From the NCBI GenBank assembly GCA_934358235.1, contig CAKRKK010000028.1, positions 1 through 16,903 on the forward strand: DNA of 16,903 nt. The letters run 5' to 3'. A program made the position numbers and the translations under genes. Below, piece after piece: positions 7,870 through 15,577 of the stretch. The notes under the pieces are model-generated. The model had not been told where the DNA came from. It did not search any database and was given only the letters and a program-made list of their open reading frames with translations. Positions within the stretch are counted from its first letter, which is position 1, and each line of letters starts with the position of its first letter. This DNA is from an uncultured Lachnospira sp. Its GTDB lineage: Bacteria; Bacillota; Clostridia; Lachnospirales; Lachnospiraceae.

Positions 7870-10781
7870 AGCTGGAACAGATTAAGAAGCTTGCAGCCAA
7901 GAAGGAATATCAGCAGGCAGCAGCTATTGCAAAGGAAATGAACTGGAATAAGGTAAAGGACTGGTCAACTCTGGCAACAATTATTAATGTCCAGGAGGCG
8001 GCAGGAGATTATGAGGAAGCAAGAGATATGGCTATTCTTGCCTACAATCGTAATCTTGGTGGAAGAAAGCTTATATACAAGCTTACAGAGTTCTTTATTA
8101 AGGTAGAGGATTTCGAGAACGCAGAGGAGTTATATAATGAGTATGCCAGAATGTCGGCACATGATGTCAACAGATATATTCTTTACTATGACTTAAGGAG
8201 AGCCCAGGGAGCACCAGCTTCTGAGCTTGTAGAGATTCTTGAAGAATATAAGGAATCAGAAATAGATGAAAAGTATATGTATGAGCTGGCTAATCTGTAT
8301 TACAAGACAGGACGCAGGGAGGATTGCATAAAAACCTGTGATAATCTTGTGTTATGGTTTCAGGATGGCATATATGTAGAGATGGCTGTAAAGCTTAAGG
8401 AAAAGATAGGTGTTAATCTTTCTAATACACAGAAGAGAATACTTGTAGAAATGAATGCAAGAAAGTCTGATGAAGAAGCCAATAAAGAAAGAATGTTTAT
8501 GGAGCAGAAGGAGCTTGCACGCCTTAAGAAGGATGAAGTAGGCGATATTCTGGCTGAGGATGATAAAGAACAGGAAACAGCCTCAGATTACAATAAGGTT
8601 AATGCCACACAGCAGGAGACACCTGCTGATAATAAGGATAGAGAGCCTGAAAGTGATATTTCCATAGAGCTTGTTCAGAATAATCAGAATAGTGCATTAA
8701 AAGAGTCTATTGTAAAGGCTATTGAAAGACAGCAGGAAGCCAATCAGGTAATAAAACAAGAAGCCAATCAGCAAGAAGAAAAACAAGAAGCAAATCAGCA
8801 AATAAATCAGGAAACTAAGAAGGAAGCGCCTGATTTCTCTGAAACAGTAAATCAGGCTTCATTATCACTAAAAGAGCTTATAGAAAATGCAAAGAAAAAG
8901 ATAGAGAATAGCTGTGAAAAGATAAGCAGGGAAGATGATGAAGAAGCAAGAAAGGCAGCACAGAAGCGTATAGATGAAAAGGCAGAGGCTATGGATATAG
9001 AGGTCAAGGTGCCTAATTACAGCGTCTATGATACCCATAATCTTCAGGAGGAGCTTGCCGAGAATGTAAAGAACCTGTTTGTTAATGAGCAGGAAGAAAC
9101 CTTCAGACCACCGTTTGAAAGAAAAGAAAGCGGCGGAGATAAAGAAGAGAAGGAAGCTGTTATACAGCAGACGGTTACAGAAAAGACTGCCTATGCAGAA
9201 GAATCAGGCGAAGTGGCTGATACTGCTGACGCAGATGATGAACAGATAGAAGGCCAGTTAAGTATTGCAGACTGGATGGAAGCTGTTCGTGAAGAAAAGT
9301 ATGGAAAACAGGATACAAGAGAGTTCTCAAAGGCAGAACTGGAGCGTATGCTGGATGAAAGAAATGAAAAGAGTGCAGCCTATGAGCGCATAATAGCACA
9401 GAAGAAGGAAGAAGCATTAAGACAGGGAATGGAATTTAACGAAGCTGAAGCTAAAAGAGCAGCAGAGGCAGAGGTTTCCTTGGAGTCAGTAAAGCGCGAC
9501 CTTGCGATGCGTACAGGAAAGGCAGCATTTATACTGGAACAGAATACGGCAAAGGAGCTTAAGAAGGCTGAGCTTGAAAGTAAAGAAATACAGCCAGAAG
9601 CAGCCGCTAAAGTACAGCCGGAAGTAACCACAGAAGTACAGCCAGAAGCAGCCGCTAAAGTACAGCCGGAGGCAGCCGCAGAAGTGCAGCCGGAAGCAGC
9701 CGCTAAAGCACAGCCGGAGGCAACCGCAGAAGTGCAGCCAGAAGTATCTGCCAAGCTGCCAACAGAAGCCTTAGTAACAGATGGGGCAGAAACAGGAAAT
9801 ATAGAGCAGGAAGAAATCTCTCTTAATACAGCACATTTTACACCAGTAACAGATGAGGTGCTTAAGACATATGAAAAGTCTGAGGAACTTAAAGAAGAGG
9901 TGCAGCCGGATAAGGCAGTTGTAGATGCTGTATTAAGCAGGCAGGAGCTTGCAGCCTCAGAGGTAGTACACGAGGACGGACCAGCAGCACAGAGAGAGTC
10001 AGAGCAGACACAGACAGAGAAGAAGCTTTCAGGAGAGCTGGCAAAGATATTCAGAAAGTATAGAGAAATGCCTGGTCTTGAAGCACAGCTTGTAGAACTG
10101 TTTGAATCGCTGGATGCTGAGATGGATATGAGTACATCTGTGAGAGGTAATATTCTTATATCTGGTAATTCAAGCTCAGATAAGACAGATCTTGCAAGGA
10201 CAATAATAAGAGCTATTAATTATATTTATCCTGACAGACCTAAGAAGATAGCCAAGACCTCTGGTGAGAGCATTAACCAGAGAGGAATTGCAAAGGCTAT
10301 GGGTAAGCTTAAGGGAACTGCACTTATTGTTGAAGGCGCAGGAACTATACAGCCTAAGAGAATCAATGAAATACTTTCGTGCATGAATGAAGATACAGAC
10401 AGAATGATTGTTATATTCGAGGATTCTGATGCCGAGATGAATGTACTTCTTAACTTTAACCCAGAGATGGGCAAGGTATTTAACCATAAGATAACTCTTA
10501 AGCAGTATAATGTTAATGAGCTTGTTGAGATGGCTAAGAGATTTGCAAGAAAGAGACAGTATGAGGTTGATGATGATGCACTTCTTGAGCTTTACTTAAA
10601 GATAGATAAGCTTCATAATATGAATGATAATATTAAGCTTGATGATATAAAAGAAGTTATCAACAAGGCTATTGCTAATTCAGAAAAGAGAGCATCGAGA
10701 AGATTCTTTGGTGGTCTTAAGAAAAAGCGCAGTGATAATGGAGATGTAATATTCCTTACAGAGGCTGACTTTAAAGATTGA
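7845..10781 (+). CDS. TPR-like / disordered / degenerate CbxX-SpoVK AAA+ protein
   Basis: 978-residue soluble protein, GTG start with GGAGG (7832-7836) eight bases upstream. Residues ~1-195 form TPR-like helix pairs (KKEYQQAAAIAKEM, GDYEEARDMAILAYN, EDFENAEELYNEYAR, GRREDCIKTCDNLV). Residues ~200-720 are charged and probably disordered, with Gln/Glu/Lys-rich tracts and an 8-residue repeat (582-637). Residues ~740-950 resemble the AAA+ domain of the CbxX/SpoVK family. ILISGNSSSDKT (GNSSSDKT at 774-781) sits where GNPGTGKT is expected. ALIVEGA (Glu830) sits where FIDEA is expected. NPEMGKVF (872-879) replaces NPGLxSRF and lacks the Arg finger. All three hallmarks are altered, so it is probably a pseudo-ATPase. 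A C-terminal helical lid and a basic patch (GGLKKKR) follow. Its position directly after the SMC-like gene suggests an accessory role, but its own promoter makes that tentative. Confidence 0.75.
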   Translation: MDKYEFNIKLEQIKKLAAKKEYQQAAAIAKEMNWNKVKDWSTLATIINVQEAAGDYEEARDMAILAYNRNLGGRKLIYKLTEFFIKVEDFENAEELYNEYARMSAHDVNRYILYYDLRRAQGAPASELVEILEEYKESEIDEKYMYELANLYYKTGRREDCIKTCDNLVLWFQDGIYVEMAVKLKEKIGVNLSNTQKRILVEMNARKSDEEANKERMFMEQKELARLKKDEVGDILAEDDKEQETASDYNKVNATQQETPADNKDREPESDISIELVQNNQNSALKESIVKAIERQQEANQVIKQEANQQEEKQEANQQINQETKKEAPDFSETVNQASLSLKELIENAKKKIENSCEKISREDDEEARKAAQKRIDEKAEAMDIEVKVPNYSVYDTHNLQEELAENVKNLFVNEQEETFRPPFERKESGGDKEEKEAVIQQTVTEKTAYAEESGEVADTADADDEQIEGQLSIADWMEAVREEKYGKQDTREFSKAELERMLDERNEKSAAYERIIAQKKEEALRQGMEFNEAEAKRAAEAEVSLESVKRDLAMRTGKAAFILEQNTAKELKKAELESKEIQPEAAAKVQPEVTTEVQPEAAAKVQPEAAAEVQPEAAAKAQPEATAEVQPEVSAKLPTEALVTDGAETGNIEQEEISLNTAHFTPVTDEVLKTYEKSEELKEEVQPDKAVVDAVLSRQELAASEVVHEDGPAAQRESEQTQTEKKLSGELAKIFRKYREMPGLEAQLVELFESLDAEMDMSTSVRGNILISGNSSSDKTDLARTIIRAINYIYPDRPKKIAKTSGESINQRGIAKAMGKLKGTALIVEGAGTIQPKRINEILSCMNEDTDRMIVIFEDSDAEMNVLLNFNPEMGKVFNHKITLKQYNVNELVEMAKRFARKRQYEVDDDALLELYLKIDKLHNMNDNIKLDDIKEVINKAIANSEKRASRRFFGGLKKKRSDNGDVIFLTEADFKD
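9588..9755 (+). repeat. 24-bp tandem repeats (8-residue unit) in the AAA-like protein
   Basis: Seven contiguous 24-bp units at 9588, 9612, 9636, 9660, 9684, 9708 and 9732 encode VQPEAAAK-like octapeptides with alternating Lys and Glu at position 8. Units 1 and 3 differ at only one or two bases. The tract is visibly more GC-rich than its surroundings. It is probably an extended Pro/Ala-rich spacer between the N-terminal region and the AAA-like domain. Length variation between strains would be expected. Confidence 0.9.
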
Positions 10782-10832
10782 TGAATAAGCAGATACAAAG
10801 AAAACAAAGATAATAAAGCAAATAAAGAAAAG

Positions 10833-10843
10833 TATAATATAAT
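10833..10843 (+). promoter_or_regulatory. Candidate -10 elements for the transketolase gene
   Basis: Two overlapping TATAAT hexamers (10833-10838 and 10838-10843) lie about 80 bases before the transketolase start. No convincing -35 is seen at the expected spacing, so the promoter is tentative. The 139-base gap between the AAA-like gene and this gene contains no GC-rich terminator. Confidence 0.4.
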
Positions 10844-10857
10844 GTCTGACTTTTAAG

Positions 10858-10889
10858 GCATAGCACCTATGAAGCATATAAAGCTATGC
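10858..10889 (+). promoter_or_regulatory. Leader hairpin upstream of the transketolase gene
   Basis: GCATAGC (10858-10864) and GCTATGC (10883-10889) are perfect 7-base inverted arms with an 18-base loop, 22 bases before the GGAGG Shine-Dalgarno (10912-10916). There is no T-run after it, so it is not a terminator. It may be an operator or an mRNA-stabilising leader stem. No riboswitch class is recognised. Confidence 0.45.
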
Positions 10890-10920
10890 GGCAGGTGAAG
10901 CAGACAGAAATGGAGGAACA

Positions 10921-12918
10921 ATGAACAATATAAGTATTGATGAATTATCAGTAAATGCAATCAGAGTATTATCTGCTGATGCAATCCAGAAGGCTAATTC
11001 AGGACATCCGGGTTTACCACTTGGAACAGCACCTATTGCTTATGAATTATTCTCAAAGCATATGAATTATAATCCACAGAATCCAGATTGGGTTAACAGA
11101 GACAGATTCGTGCTTTCAGGTGGACACGGCTCTATGCTTTTATATTCTTTATTCCATCTTTTCGGAATAGGTAATCTCTCACTTGATGAGGTGAAGAATT
11201 TCAGACAGTTTGGCTCACTTACACCAGGACATCCAGAGTATGGACATACTGTTGGTGTTGAAGCTACAACAGGTCCACTTGGACAGGGTATGGCTATGGC
11301 AGTTGGTATGGCTATGGCAGAAGCACATCTTGCATCTGTATTTAACAAGGAAGGATATCCTGTAGTTGACCACTATACATATGTTTTAGGCGGCGACGGA
11401 TGTATGATGGAGGGAATATCTTCTGAGTGTTTCTCACTTGCAGGTACATTAGGTCTTTCTAAGCTCATTGTATTTTATGATTCTAACAATATATCTATTG
11501 AAGGAAGTACAGATATTGCATTTACAGAGGATGTAGTAACAAGATTCAAAGCATTTGGCTTCCAGACAATAGAGGTAGAAGATGGAAATGATCTTGAGGC
11601 AATAGGAAAGGCTATTGAGGAAGCTAAGGCTGATAAGACAAGACCATCACTTATCAAGGTTAATACTCTTATCGGATATGGCTGTCCTGCTAAGCAGGGT
11701 AAGGCCAGTGCACACGGTGAGCCACTTGGTGTTGATAATGTTGCCGCACTTAAGGAAAATATCGGCTGGCCATGCAAGGGTGACTTCGAGGTTCCACAGG
11801 AAGTATATGATCATTATAAAGAGCTTTCAGCTAATATGGCAAAGGCAGAGGATAAGTGGAATGAACTTTTCGCTTCTTATGTAGAGAAATATCCAGAAAT
11901 GAAAGAATTATGGGATAACTACTTTGATGGATATGATATGTCTGATTTATTCAATTCTGATGAATATTGGGCAAAGGGAGATAAAGCTGAAGCCACAAGA
12001 AATACAAGTGGAGCTATCCTTAATATGATAAAGAAGGCTATGCCTAATCTTATAGGTGGTTCAGCAGATCTTGCACCATCTAACAAGACTAATATGAAGG
12101 ATGCAGGAGATTTTTCTAAGGATAATTATGCAGGAAGCAATCTTCACTTTGGTGTAAGAGAGCAGGCTATGGCAGCAATAGGAAACGGACTTATGCTTCA
12201 CGGTGGACTTAAGGCTTTCGTTGCAACCTTCTTTGTGTTTAGTGATTATGTTAAGCCAATGGCAAGACTTACAGCACTTATGCAGCTTCCATTAACATAT
12301 GTATTCACTCACGACAGTATAGGTGTAGGTGAGGATGGACCAACACACGAACCTGTTGAGCAGCTTGCAGCATTCCGTTCACTTCCAGGCTTCACAGTAT
12401 TCAGACCTTGCGACAGAACAGAAACAGCAGCAGCATGGATGTATGCAGTTGAGAACGAGTGCGGACCAACAGGACTTGTACTTACAAGACAGAATCTCCC
12501 ACAGATGGAGGGTTCATCTAAGGATGCACTTAAGGGTGGCTATGTTATAGCTGACTCACAGAAGGAAGTTCCAGATGCAATTATAATTGCAAGCGGTTCA
12601 GAAGTAAGCCTTGCAGTAAATGCTAAGGAAGAACTTAAGAAGGATGGCATAGATGTAAGAGTTGTAAGTATGCCAAGCATGGAGCTGTTCGATAAGCAGT
12701 CAGCAGAATATAAGGAAAGCGTGCTTCCTGATGCTGTAAGGAAGAGAGTTGCAGTTGAAGCACTTTCAGACTTTGGCTGGTATAAGTATGTAGGACTTGA
12801 TGGCAGGGTTATTGCTATGGAGGGCTTTGGTGCTTCTGGTCCAGCAGCTACATTATTCGAGCACTTTGGCTTCACAGTTGATAATGTTGTTAAGACTGTA
12901 AAGGAAGTTGTTGGATAA
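10921..12918 (+). CDS. tkt: Transketolase
   Basis: Thiamine-diphosphate enzyme of the non-oxidative pentose phosphate pathway. It moves two-carbon units between ketoses and aldoses (xylulose-5-P with ribose-5-P or erythrose-4-P) in the cytoplasm. The 665-residue length is typical of full-length bacterial transketolase. Visible motifs are SGHPGLPLG (His29) and GGHGS near the active site, and the ThDP/Mg motif GDG (158-160) with the NN pair about 26 residues on (SNNISIEG). The pyrimidine-domain [14 protein letters not shown] contains catalytic Glu414. Also visible are [16 protein letters not shown] and the C-terminal-domain segment [10 protein letters not shown]. The start is set by GGAGG four bases upstream. 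It is a single gene, closed by the hairpin at 12962-13032. Codon use is less ATA-rich than in the SMC-like genes, consistent with high expression. No anomalies are seen. Confidence 0.97.
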   Translation: MNNISIDELSVNAIRVLSADAIQKANSGHPGLPLGTAPIAYELFSKHMNYNPQNPDWVNRDRFVLSGGHGSMLLYSLFHLFGIGNLSLDEVKNFRQFGSLTPGHPEYGHTVGVEATTGPLGQGMAMAVGMAMAEAHLASVFNKEGYPVVDHYTYVLGGDGCMMEGISSECFSLAGTLGLSKLIVFYDSNNISIEGSTDIAFTEDVVTRFKAFGFQTIEVEDGNDLEAIGKAIEEAKADKTRPSLIKVNTLIGYGCPAKQGKASAHGEPLGVDNVAALKENIGWPCKGDFEVPQEVYDHYKELSANMAKAEDKWNELFASYVEKYPEMKELWDNYFDGYDMSDLFNSDEYWAKGDKAEATRNTSGAILNMIKKAMPNLIGGSADLAPSNKTNMKDAGDFSKDNYAGSNLHFGVREQAMAAIGNGLMLHGGLKAFVATFFVFSDYVKPMARLTALMQLPLTYVFTHDSIGVGEDGPTHEPVEQLAAFRSLPGFTVFRPCDRTETAAAWMYAVENECGPTGLVLTRQNLPQMEGSSKDALKGGYVIADSQKEVPDAIIIASGSEVSLAVNAKEELKKDGIDVRVVSMPSMELFDKQSAEYKESVLPDAVRKRVAVEALSDFGWYKYVGLDGRVIAMEGFGASGPAATLFEHFGFTVDNVVKTVKEVVG

Positions 12919-12961
12919 GCTCTATAAATAATAAAGGAATAATAGTAAATAACAGATAAAG

Positions 12962-13032
12962 AAAAAGCTCTGGTTTAATTGATATAATGTGCAATGTAAT
13001 ATGGCATTTATCAATTAGAATCAGGGCTTTTT
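12962..13032. terminator. Long hairpin, bidirectional terminator between convergent genes
   Basis: The left arm begins AAAAAGC (12962-12968) followed by CTG and later TAATTGATA. The right arm carries TATCAATTA, CAG and GCTTTTT (ending 13032). The arms pair over about 20 bases with a few mismatches and one bulge. The A-run on one side and T-run on the other allow termination of tkt on the + strand and of the L,D-transpeptidase gene on the - strand. Confidence 0.85.
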
Positions 13033-13063
13033 ATAATGTTAATTTACAATGAATAATTAACAT

Positions 13064-14281
13064 TTAGTAATTAGTTATGTTCCATTCGTTATCGATGATA
13101 ATAGCACAGCCTGGATTTATATTATTAAGTATTGTAATCATAGTCTGCGTTGGTACAGAAACACAGCCATAGGTGGCACTTCCATTAGAGCAATGCAGGA
13201 ATATAGCACTACCGGCACCTTTCACACAAGAGGTATTATAATCAATAGCTATTGCATATGCGTAAGGCCCAGGATAATCAACAATATGCTCTGCACTTGA
13301 CCAGTCTGGTGATATATAGTTAGTTGAAACAAATTGATTATAGTAAGTGGAATCAGGATCATCAACCCAATAATGTGAAGAATCTACGTGAGTGTAGGGG
13401 AGTGAGGTACCAGGATTACTGTTAACGCCAAAGGCGAGACTTAAACTGAATATTCCGGCAGGGGTGCGTGAAGAGTATTCGCTTGCAGTACCTACGCCTT
13501 CCATACCAACAAAACCGTTTGCAGAAACAATAGTTTCCCAGCTAGAAGAACTGGTTTTGACATACATAGATACATCTGCTCTGGAACCATTGGCAGATAC
13601 TATTATTAACTGATTATGGTTTGCTGATGCAGAAAGATTGTTAAGCCAGGAATTGGGATTGCTGCTTTCATGCTCAGAATTAACCTTATTGGAGCTATTT
13701 GAATTGTCATTTGAGTGTTCATCATTAATATCAGAATCATCTGCATTAGTTGAACTATGGCTAATATCAGAATCATCTGCGTCAGGTGAGCTATGGCTAA
13801 TATCAGAATCATCTGCGTCAGTTGAACTATGGCTAATATCAGAATCATCTGCGTCAGGTGAGCTATGGCTAATATCAGAATCATCTGCGTCAGGTGAGCT
13901 ATGGCTAATATCAGAATCATCTGCGTCAGGTGAGCTATGGCTATTATTAGAATTATCTGCATTAGATGAGTTAGGACTGTCATCAGCGCCAGTACTAACA
14001 GTATCAGATATATAATAATTATTATCAGAATCAGAGTTGTCAGCATTGGGGGTAACAGGGTTATTATCGGTTTCGGAAGAAACTTCTTCTATATGGGCTG
14101 ATGGAGTGTCAATAGAGTCTTCGACAGTTTCCTGTGATGTAATATAGTCAGAAATATCATAAATAGAAGAACTGTTGGTAACGTCGGTTGAATGACAACC
14201 AGATGTTACAGGGATTAATGCAGTAATGATGATAGGAATTATAAGTTTGCTGTGTTTAATAATTACGTTTACTAGGTGCAT
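13064..14281 (-). CDS. L,D-transpeptidase lipoprotein (YkuD domain) with repeat linker
   Basis: 405-residue cell-envelope protein. L,D-transpeptidases make 3-3 peptidoglycan crosslinks or anchor proteins, using a Cys nucleophile. The N-terminus has a hydrophobic signal (LIIPIIITALIPV) and a lipobox-like VTSGC (Cys29), so it is probably a lipoprotein on the outer face of the membrane. Residues ~30-215 are a Ser/Asp/Asn-rich linker with six 12-residue repeats of DADDSDISHSS[PT] type. The C-terminal ~185 residues are the YkuD catalytic domain. It shows RTPAGIFSL (substrate-side strand), IFLHC (His363) and the active-site motif YGCVSVP (Cys373). The minus-strand Shine-Dalgarno AAAGGAGA (14288-14295) is well spaced from the ATG at 14281. 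It is divergent from the VanX-like gene and convergent with tkt. The Asp/Ser repeats could be an elongated, acidic wall-spanning stalk (inference). Confidence 0.88.
   Translation of the reverse strand: MHLVNVIIKHSKLIIPIIITALIPVTSGCHSTDVTNSSSIYDISDYITSQETVEDSIDTPSAHIEEVSSETDNNPVTPNADNSDSDNNYYISDTVSTGADDSPNSSNADNSNNSHSSPDADDSDISHSSPDADDSDISHSSPDADDSDISHSSTDADDSDISHSSPDADDSDISHSSTNADDSDINDEHSNDNSNSSNKVNSEHESSNPNSWLNNLSASANHNQLIIVSANGSRADVSMYVKTSSSSWETIVSANGFVGMEGVGTASEYSSRTPAGIFSLSLAFGVNSNPGTSLPYTHVDSSHYWVDDPDSTYYNQFVSTNYISPDWSSAEHIVDYPGPYAYAIAIDYNTSCVKGAGSAIFLHCSNGSATYGCVSVPTQTMITILNNINPGCAIIIDNEWNITNY
13731..13946 (-). repeat. 36-bp tandem repeats in the L,D-transpeptidase linker
   Basis: Six contiguous 36-bp units (starting 13731, 13767, 13803, 13839, 13875, 13911) are nearly identical and encode a 12-residue Asp/Ser-rich unit. 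They differ mainly at the codon for Pro versus Thr and at one Ala codon. Degenerate copies continue past 13947. The near identity suggests recent expansion, and repeat number is likely to vary among strains. Confidence 0.93.
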
Positions 14282-14397
14282 GGAGAATCTCCTTTGTAAT
14301 ATTTTAATACCATCAGTTAATTATGGAAATCACATTTATGATGCGGGTTATATAAAGAGGATATTGTAACTCATTAATGTATTAGATATAAAGATAG

Positions 14398-14426
14398 TTG
14401 GTATTTAAAAAATATTATAGTACAAT
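14398..14426 (+). promoter_or_regulatory. Promoter for the VanX-like lipoprotein gene
   Basis: TTGGTA (14398-14403) and TACAAT (14421-14426) are separated by 17 bases, with the -10 matching at five of six positions. Transcription would start near 14433, about 45 bases before the ATG at 14477. The leader holds an 11-bp duplication TAAATAAATAG (14435-14445, 14446-14456). No equally clear promoter was found for the divergent gene. Confidence 0.55.
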
Positions 14427-14476
14427 GTATTCTGTAAATAAATAGTAAATAAATAGAAGTTGTGAAGAGGTTAATA

Positions 14477-15256
14477 ATGAAGATTAGGAAAGTTTATGCA
14501 ACATTACTGGTTATTGTTGTAATGTGTTTTATGCCGGCCTGCAACAGTAATGTGGATAATTTGGAGGTAAGCAGTAGTGTGGGTGACGGCAGAAATGATA
14601 TGATGAACACTAATGTGGATGACAGCAGGGATGAAAATGTAAATAGTAAAGAAGAGAATATCATAGACAATGAGAATCAAACATCAGTAACCATGGTTGT
14701 TCCAGAGGATGATGAATATGTTAAAGTAAAGGATTACATACCAGATATATATGTAGAATTAAGGTATGCAACAGAAAATAATTTTACTAAGAATGTAATA
14801 TATGAATTTGACGATGCATATTTAAGATATGGAACTGTAAAAAAACTTGCTGAGGTTCAAAAAGAACTTATGGCTAAAGGATATAGTTTAAAAATATGGG
14901 ACGCATACAGACCATTTTCAGCACAGAAAAGGTTGTGGGAGGTATATCCGGATGCAAGATATGTAGCTAATCCCAAGTATGGAATGCAGTCCCATAATCT
15001 GGGAAATACAGTTGATATTACACTTGTAAAAAGTGATGGAGAGCAGATACCTATGCCAACGGACTTTGATGACTTTTCTAAGAAGGCAGACAGAAACTAT
15101 AATGACATAGAAAATGTTGAGGCCGTTGAAAATGTTCTGATTCTTCAAGAGGCTATGGCAGAAGGTGGATTTGTAGGATATGAAGAAGAATGGTGGGACT
15201 ATTCAGACACAACAGAGTATGATGCAGTTGAATATGAGATTATCGCGAAGGATTGA
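14477..15256 (+). CDS. VanX-like D-Ala-D-Ala dipeptidase lipoprotein (M15D), altered zinc ligand
   Basis: 259-residue exported protein. M15D enzymes hydrolyse D-alanyl-D-alanine. ATG 14477 is preferred over GTG 14462 because AGAGG (14466-14470) is six bases before it. The signal peptide (LLVIVVMCFM) ends in a lipobox MPAC (Cys22), so the protein is probably membrane-anchored outside the cell, unlike cytoplasmic VanX. Residues 23-75 are an Asn/Asp-rich linker. The domain shows IYVELRYATENNF, the conserved WDAYRPFSAQ with the Arg equivalent to VanX Arg71, and the zinc motif SHNLGNTVDITL (His173, Asp180, spaced as in VanX His116/Asp123). EEEWWDY follows, with Glu238 at the catalytic-base position. 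The family motif is ExWH, but the third zinc ligand is Asp241 (codon GAC) instead of His. Zinc may still bind through Asp, or activity may be changed. No terminator is seen downstream. Confidence 0.85.
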   Translation: MKIRKVYATLLVIVVMCFMPACNSNVDNLEVSSSVGDGRNDMMNTNVDDSRDENVNSKEENIIDNENQTSVTMVVPEDDEYVKVKDYIPDIYVELRYATENNFTKNVIYEFDDAYLRYGTVKKLAEVQKELMAKGYSLKIWDAYRPFSAQKRLWEVYPDARYVANPKYGMQSHNLGNTVDITLVKSDGEQIPMPTDFDDFSKKADRNYNDIENVEAVENVLILQEAMAEGGFVGYEEEWWDYSDTTEYDAVEYEIIAKD

Positions 15257-15408
15257 AAAGAAGTAAGGTACAAAAATTAATACACAAAATAACACATTAA
15301 TTAAAATAAAAGTCAGATAAAAAATTTGTAATAAGAAAAATGTAAAGTGTATCCATATAAAAAGGTTAAAATAAACAAATAAAATACAATAAATTAACAT
15401 ATAATTAC
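15257..15408. other. A+T-rich spacer with no recognised gene
   Basis: First half of the 321-base gap between the VanX-like gene and the alcohol dehydrogenase gene. It is very A-rich on the + strand and has no GC hairpin, no ORF with a Shine-Dalgarno sequence and no RNA gene that can be recognised. The second half carries the promoter, operator and leader elements listed separately. Confidence 0.6.
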
Positions 15409-15437
15409 TTGAAATAACAAAAAAAGGGGTATATACT
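15409..15437 (+). promoter_or_regulatory. Promoter of the iron alcohol dehydrogenase gene
   Basis: TTGAAA (15409-15414) and TATACT (15432-15437) each match the sigma-A consensus at five of six positions and are 17 bases apart. Transcription would start near 15444, giving a leader of about 130 bases. The A-rich upstream stretch (15300-15400) could act as an UP element. The Rex-like operator sits just downstream of the start site. Confidence 0.7.
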
Positions 15438-15450
15438 ATTGATATAAAGA

Positions 15451-15468
15451 TTGTTAGAGTATTAACAA
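15451..15468. promoter_or_regulatory. Rex-type redox repressor operator
   Basis: The 18-base palindrome TTGTTA-GAGTAT-TAACAA matches the known Rex consensus TTGTTAANNNNTTAACAA at 13 of 14 specified positions. The palindrome extends one to three bases further on each side (AGATTGTTA / TAACAATCT, 15448-15471). It lies about 7-24 bases downstream of the predicted transcription start, where a bound repressor would block the promoter. Rex senses NADH/NAD+ and is known to control alcohol dehydrogenase and fermentation genes in Clostridia, which fits the gene downstream. Confidence 0.75.
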
Positions 15469-15511
15469 TCTAATTAAACAAATGAATGATTGCATTGTGG
15501 GGTGCAACCGG

Positions 15512-15531
15512 TGGATTATAACAGTAATCCA
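15512..15531 (+). promoter_or_regulatory. Leader hairpin before the alcohol dehydrogenase gene
   Basis: TGGATTA (15512-15518) and TAATCCA (15525-15531) form a perfect 7-base stem with a 6-base loop in the leader. A smaller inverted pair TTGCA/TGCAA lies just upstream around a GTGGGG run (15490-15507). No T-run follows. It may be an mRNA 5' stabiliser of a highly expressed gene, or a second operator. Confidence 0.45.
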
Positions 15532-15577
15532 TAATTAATCACTTATTATTATATTTTTAATTAGGAGGTACAGGATT

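Noticed and set aside
9380..9754. A 124-codon - strand frame with Cys/Thr/Ala/Ser repeats
   Set aside because: It is antisense to the 24-bp repeat tract of the AAA-like gene, and the repeat makes stop codons rare on the other strand. It has no ribosome binding site.
10226..10487. Two overlapping - strand frames of 82-103 codons inside the AAA-like gene
   Set aside because: They are antisense shadows of a continuous well-supported coding frame and have no Shine-Dalgarno sequence.
12962..13032. Possible attachment site or mobile-element end
   Set aside because: The long inverted repeat has an A-run and a T-run and sits between convergent genes, which is fully explained as a two-way terminator.
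13731..13946. Regularly spaced repeats that could be taken for a CRISPR array
   Set aside because: The units are contiguous 36-bp copies with no unique spacers, and they stay in frame within a coding region.
13638..14015. A 125-codon + strand frame opposite the L,D-transpeptidase linker, itself repetitive
   Set aside because: It is the antisense reading of the 36-bp repeat tract, has no Shine-Dalgarno sequence, and encodes a low-complexity Ser/Glu/Leu pattern that simply mirrors the repeat.
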